Assembly (NCBI RefSeq): GCF_051401765.1
Contig: NW_027480543.1
Location: forward strand, 744,001-808,000
Length of the DNA stretch: 64,000 bases
From: Calliopsis andreniformis
Taxonomy: Eukaryota; Arthropoda; Insecta; Hymenoptera; Andrenidae
Reading direction: 5' to 3'
Numbering within the stretch: the first letter of the stretch is position 1; every line of letters begins with the position of its first letter. The notes under the pieces were generated by a model. That model made no database searches and was not told where the DNA came from. It saw nothing but the letters and a program-made list of their open reading frames with translations. Below are positions 60,791-64,000 of this stretch, piece after piece. The position numbers and the translations under genes were made by a program.

Positions 60791-61955
60791 GATTGAGGAT
60801 TGAGGATTGAGGATTGAGGATTGAGCATTGAGGATTGAAGATTGAATATTGAGGATTGAGGATTGAAGATTGAGTATTGAGGATTGAGGATTGAGGACTG
60901 AGGGTTGAATATTGATGATTGAGGTCTGAGGATTGAGGATTGAGTATTGAAAATTGAGGATTGAGGGTTGAGTATTGAGGATTGAGGATTGAGGATTGAG
61001 GATTGAAGATTGAGTATTGATGATTGAATATTGATTATTGAGGATTGAAGATTGAGGATTGAGGATTGAGGATTGAGGATTGAGAATTGAGAATGAGGAC
61101 TGAGGGTTGAGGATTGAGGTTTGAGGAATGAGGATTGAGGGTTGAGGATTGAGGATTGAGGATTGAGGATTGAGGATTGAGGATTGAGGATTGGGGATTG
61201 AGGATTGAGGATGGAGGATGAGGGCTGAGGATTGAGGATTGAGGATCTAGAATTTGAGATTGATTATTGAGGTTTGGAAATTGAGGATTGATGATTGAGG
61301 ATTGAGAATTGAGAATTATTGGATGAGGACTGAGGGTTGAGGATTGAGGTTTGAGAAATGAGGATTGAGGATTGAGGATTGAGGTCTGAGGATTGAGGAT
61401 TGAGGATTGTGTATTGAAGGTTGAGTATTGATCACTGAGGATTGAGGATTGATTATTGAGGATTGAAGATTGAGGATTGAGGATTGAGGATTCAGGATTG
61501 AGAATTGAGAATGAGGACTGAGGGTTGAGGATTGAGGTTTGAGGAACGAGGATTGAGGGCTGAGGATTGAGGATTGCGGATTGAGGATTGAGGATTGAGG
61601 ATTGAGGATTGGGGATTGAATATTGAGTACTGAGGATTGAAGATTGAGGATTGAGGATTGAGGGTTGAGGATGGAGGATGAGGGCTGAGGATTGAGGATT
61701 GAGGATCTAGAATTGGAGATTGATTATTGAGGTTTGAAGATTGAGGATTGATGATTGAGGATTGAGAATTGAGAATTGAGGATTGAGGATTGAGGATTGA
61801 AAATTGAGGATTGATGATTGAGGATTGAGGAATGACGATTGAGGATTGAGGATTGAAGATTGAGTATTGAGGATTGAAGATTGAGGATTGAGGATTGAGG
61901 ATTGAGGATTGAGGATTGAAGATTGAAGATTGAGGATTGAGGATTGACGATTGAC
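60791..61955. repeat. 1,165-bp tandem duplication, unit 2
   Basis: Second unit; similarity runs about 20 bp past the unit to 61,975, where GAAGATT replaces GAGGATT. Confidence 0.88.
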
Positions 61956-64000
61956 GATTGAGGATTGAGGATTGAAGATTGAGTATTCAGGATTGAAGAT
62001 TGAGGATTGGGGATTGAGGATTGAGGATTGAGGATTGAGGATTGAAGATTGAGGATTGAGGATTGAGTATTGAGTATTGTGCATTGAGGATTGAACACTG
62101 AATATTGATGATTGAAGATTGAGGATTGAGGATTGAGGGTTGAGGATCTAGGATTGGAGATTGATTATTGAGGATTGAAGATTGAGGATTGATGATTGAG
62201 GATTGAGAATTGAGAGTTGAGGATGAGGACTGAGGGTAGAGGATTGAGGTTTGAGAAATGAGGATTGAGGTTTGAGGACTGCGGACTGAGGATTGAGGAT
62301 CGAGAGTTGAGGATTGAGGATTGAGGATTGAGGATTGAGGATTGAGGATTGAGAATTGAGGATTGATGATTGAGGGCTGAAGATTGAATATTGAGGATTG
62401 AAGATTGAGGATTGATGATTAAGGATTGAGGATGGAGGATGAGGGCTGAGGGTTAAGGATTGAAGTTTGAGGACTGAGGACTGAGGATTGAGGATTGAAA
62501 ATTGAGGATTGAGGATGGAGGATTGAGGATTGAAAATTGAGTATTGAGGATTGAAGATTGAGGATTGAGGATTGACGATTGAGGATTGAGGATTGAAGAT
62601 TGAGTATTGAGGATTGAAGATTGAGGATTGAGGATTGAGGATTGAGGATTGAGGATTGAAGATTGAGGATTGAGGATTGAGAATTGAGGATGAGGACTGA
62701 GGGTTAAGAATTGAGGTTTGAGAAATGAGGATTGAGGGTTGAGGATTGAGGGTTGAGGGTTGAGTATTGATGATTGGGTATTGAAGATTGAGTATTGATC
62801 GCTGAGTATTGAGGATTGAGGATTGAGGATTGAAGATTGAATATTGAGGATTGAAGATTGACGATTGAGGATTGAGGGTTGAGGATGGAGGATGAGGGCT
62901 GAGGGTTGAGGATTGAGGTTTGAGGACTGCGGACTGAGGATTGAGGATCGAGAGTTGTGGATTGAGGATTGAGGATTGAGGATTGAGGATTGAGGATTGA
63001 GAATTGAGGATTGATGATTGAGGGCTGAAGATTGAATATTGAGGATTGAAGATTGAGGATTGATGATTAAGGATTGAGGATGGAGGATGAGGGCTGAGGG
63101 TTAAGGATTGAAGTTTGAGGACTGAGGACTGAGGATTGAGGATTGAGAATTGAGGATTGAGGATGGAGGATTGAGGATTGAAAATTGAGTATTGAGGATT
63201 GAAGATTGAGGATTGAGGATTGACGATTGAGGATTGAGGATTGAAGATTGAGTATTGAGGATTGAAGATTGAGGATTGAGGATTGAGGATTGAGGATTGA
63301 GGATTGAAGATTGAGGATTGAGGATTGAGGATTGAGGATTGAGTATTGAGCATTGAGGATTGAAGATTGAATATTGAGGATTGAGGATTGAAGATTGAGG
63401 TTTGAGGATTGAGGATTGAGGACTGAGGGTTGAATATTGATGATTGAGGTCTGACGATTGAGGATTGAGTATTGAAAATTGAGGATTGAGGATTGAGGAT
63501 TGAGGATTGAGGATTGAGGATTGAAGATTGGATATTGAGGATTGAAGATTGAGGATTGAGGATTTAGGATTGAGGATTGATGATTGAAGATTGTGTATTG
63601 AGAATTGAAGATTGAGGATTGAGGATTGATTATTGAGGATTGAAGATTGAGGATTGGGGATTGAGGATTGAGGATTGAGAATTGAGAATGAGGACTGAGG
63701 GTTGAGGACTGAGGTTTGAGGAATGAGGATTGAGGGTTGAGGATTGAGGATTGAGGATTGAGGATTGAGGATTGAGGATTGAGGATTGGGGATTGAATAT
63801 TGAGTACTGAGGATTGAAGATTGAGGATTGAGGATTGAGGATTGAGGGTTGTGGATTGAAGATTGAGGTTTGGGGATTGAGGATTGGCGATTGAGGATTG
63901 AGTATTGAGAATTGAGGATTGATGGTTGAGTATTGAGGATTCATGGCTGAGGGTTGTGTGTTGAATATTGAGGGTTGAGGATTGAGGATTGAGGATTGAG
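61956..64000. repeat. II-type stretch with a 648-bp-offset direct repeat
   Basis: The segments 62,259-62,681 and 62,907-63,329 match at offset 648 (GCGGACTGAGG at 62,281 and 62,929; GGTTAAGG at 62,451 and 63,099). The part from about 63,350 parallels 25.54-26.2k at offset near 37,812. CATGGCTGAGGG lies near 63,946. The array runs off the window edge. Confidence 0.75.

Larger units (their letters stand above)
1..64000. repeat. Heptanucleotide satellite array, consensus GAGGATT (AATCCTC on the - strand)
   Basis: Every part of the window can be read as consecutive 7-base units close to GAGGATT. Common variants differ at one or two positions: GAAGATT, GAGTATT, GATGATT, GACGATT, GAGGACT, GAGGGTT, GAGGTTT, GAGAATT, GAATATT, GAGCATT, GATTATT. 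Some 6-base units, such as GAGGAT before GAGG, shift the register. All units share one orientation and I found no inverted segment longer than one unit. No stretch of unique sequence is present and neither edge of the array is reached. Satellite DNA on this scale is typical of eukaryotic heterochromatin; the organism and chromosomal position are not determinable here. Confidence 0.98.

Noticed and set aside
1..64000. Telomere repeat array
   Set aside because: GAGGATT does not match the TTAGGG, TTTAGGG or TTGGGG classes. The few TTTAGGA and ATTGGGG units are isolated variants of the heptamer.
1..64000. CRISPR array
   Set aside because: There are no alternating repeats and unique spacers; the sequence between any two identical stretches is the same heptamer family.

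Overview
The whole 64 kb window is one uninterrupted tandem array of a 7-base unit. The consensus on the + strand is GAGGATT (AATCCTC on the - strand), always in the same head-to-tail orientation. No unique flanking DNA, conventional gene, RNA gene, transposon or CRISPR array is visible. An array this long, with this much internal structure, points to eukaryotic satellite DNA (heterochromatic, pericentromeric or subtelomeric). The species cannot be told from the sequence. The + strand has almost no C outside variant units, so it is strongly G/A-rich.

The array is not a uniform microsatellite. Single-base variants of the heptamer (GAAGATT, GAGTATT, GACGATT, GAGGACT, GAGCATT and others), a few 6-base units and a few strongly diverged blocks recur in fixed order, so longer modules can be recognised. 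I name them here: block V (type-A EcoRI element; near 1, 9.9k, 15.76k and 49.4k, with a related element at 34.3k), block III (about 1.9-2.0 kb; type-B EcoRI hairpin element), block I (about 1.7-2.4 kb with its tail; paired TCTAGA sites) and linking II-type stretches. III followed by I forms a composite higher-order repeat of roughly 3.5-5 kb, seen five times: III at 10.7k, 17.3k, 36.1k, 51.2k and 54.7k. Extra I blocks lie at 43.3k and 46.7k.

On top of this lie recent local duplications: a 4,052-bp tandem pair (24,123-32,226), a 1,165-bp pair (59,626-61,955), a 1,100-bp pair (17,361-18,460 and 18,461-19,560), a 3,357-bp offset pair (from 42,583 and 45,940), about 286-bp and 1,228-bp pairs, and long-range copies at offsets of 49,402, 43,784, 33,947, 17,775 and 13,331 bp. 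Together they suggest repeated unequal exchange, slippage or amplification.

The - strand shows many long open frames, up to 895 codons. They follow from arithmetic: 7 is not divisible by 3, so AATCCTC read in any frame gives the same cyclic peptide NPQSSIL, while GAGGATT gives a TGA every 21 bases in each + frame. I do not annotate any of them as genes. The notable content is the satellite and its nested higher-order organisation, the in-register hairpin islands and the extreme strand asymmetry.
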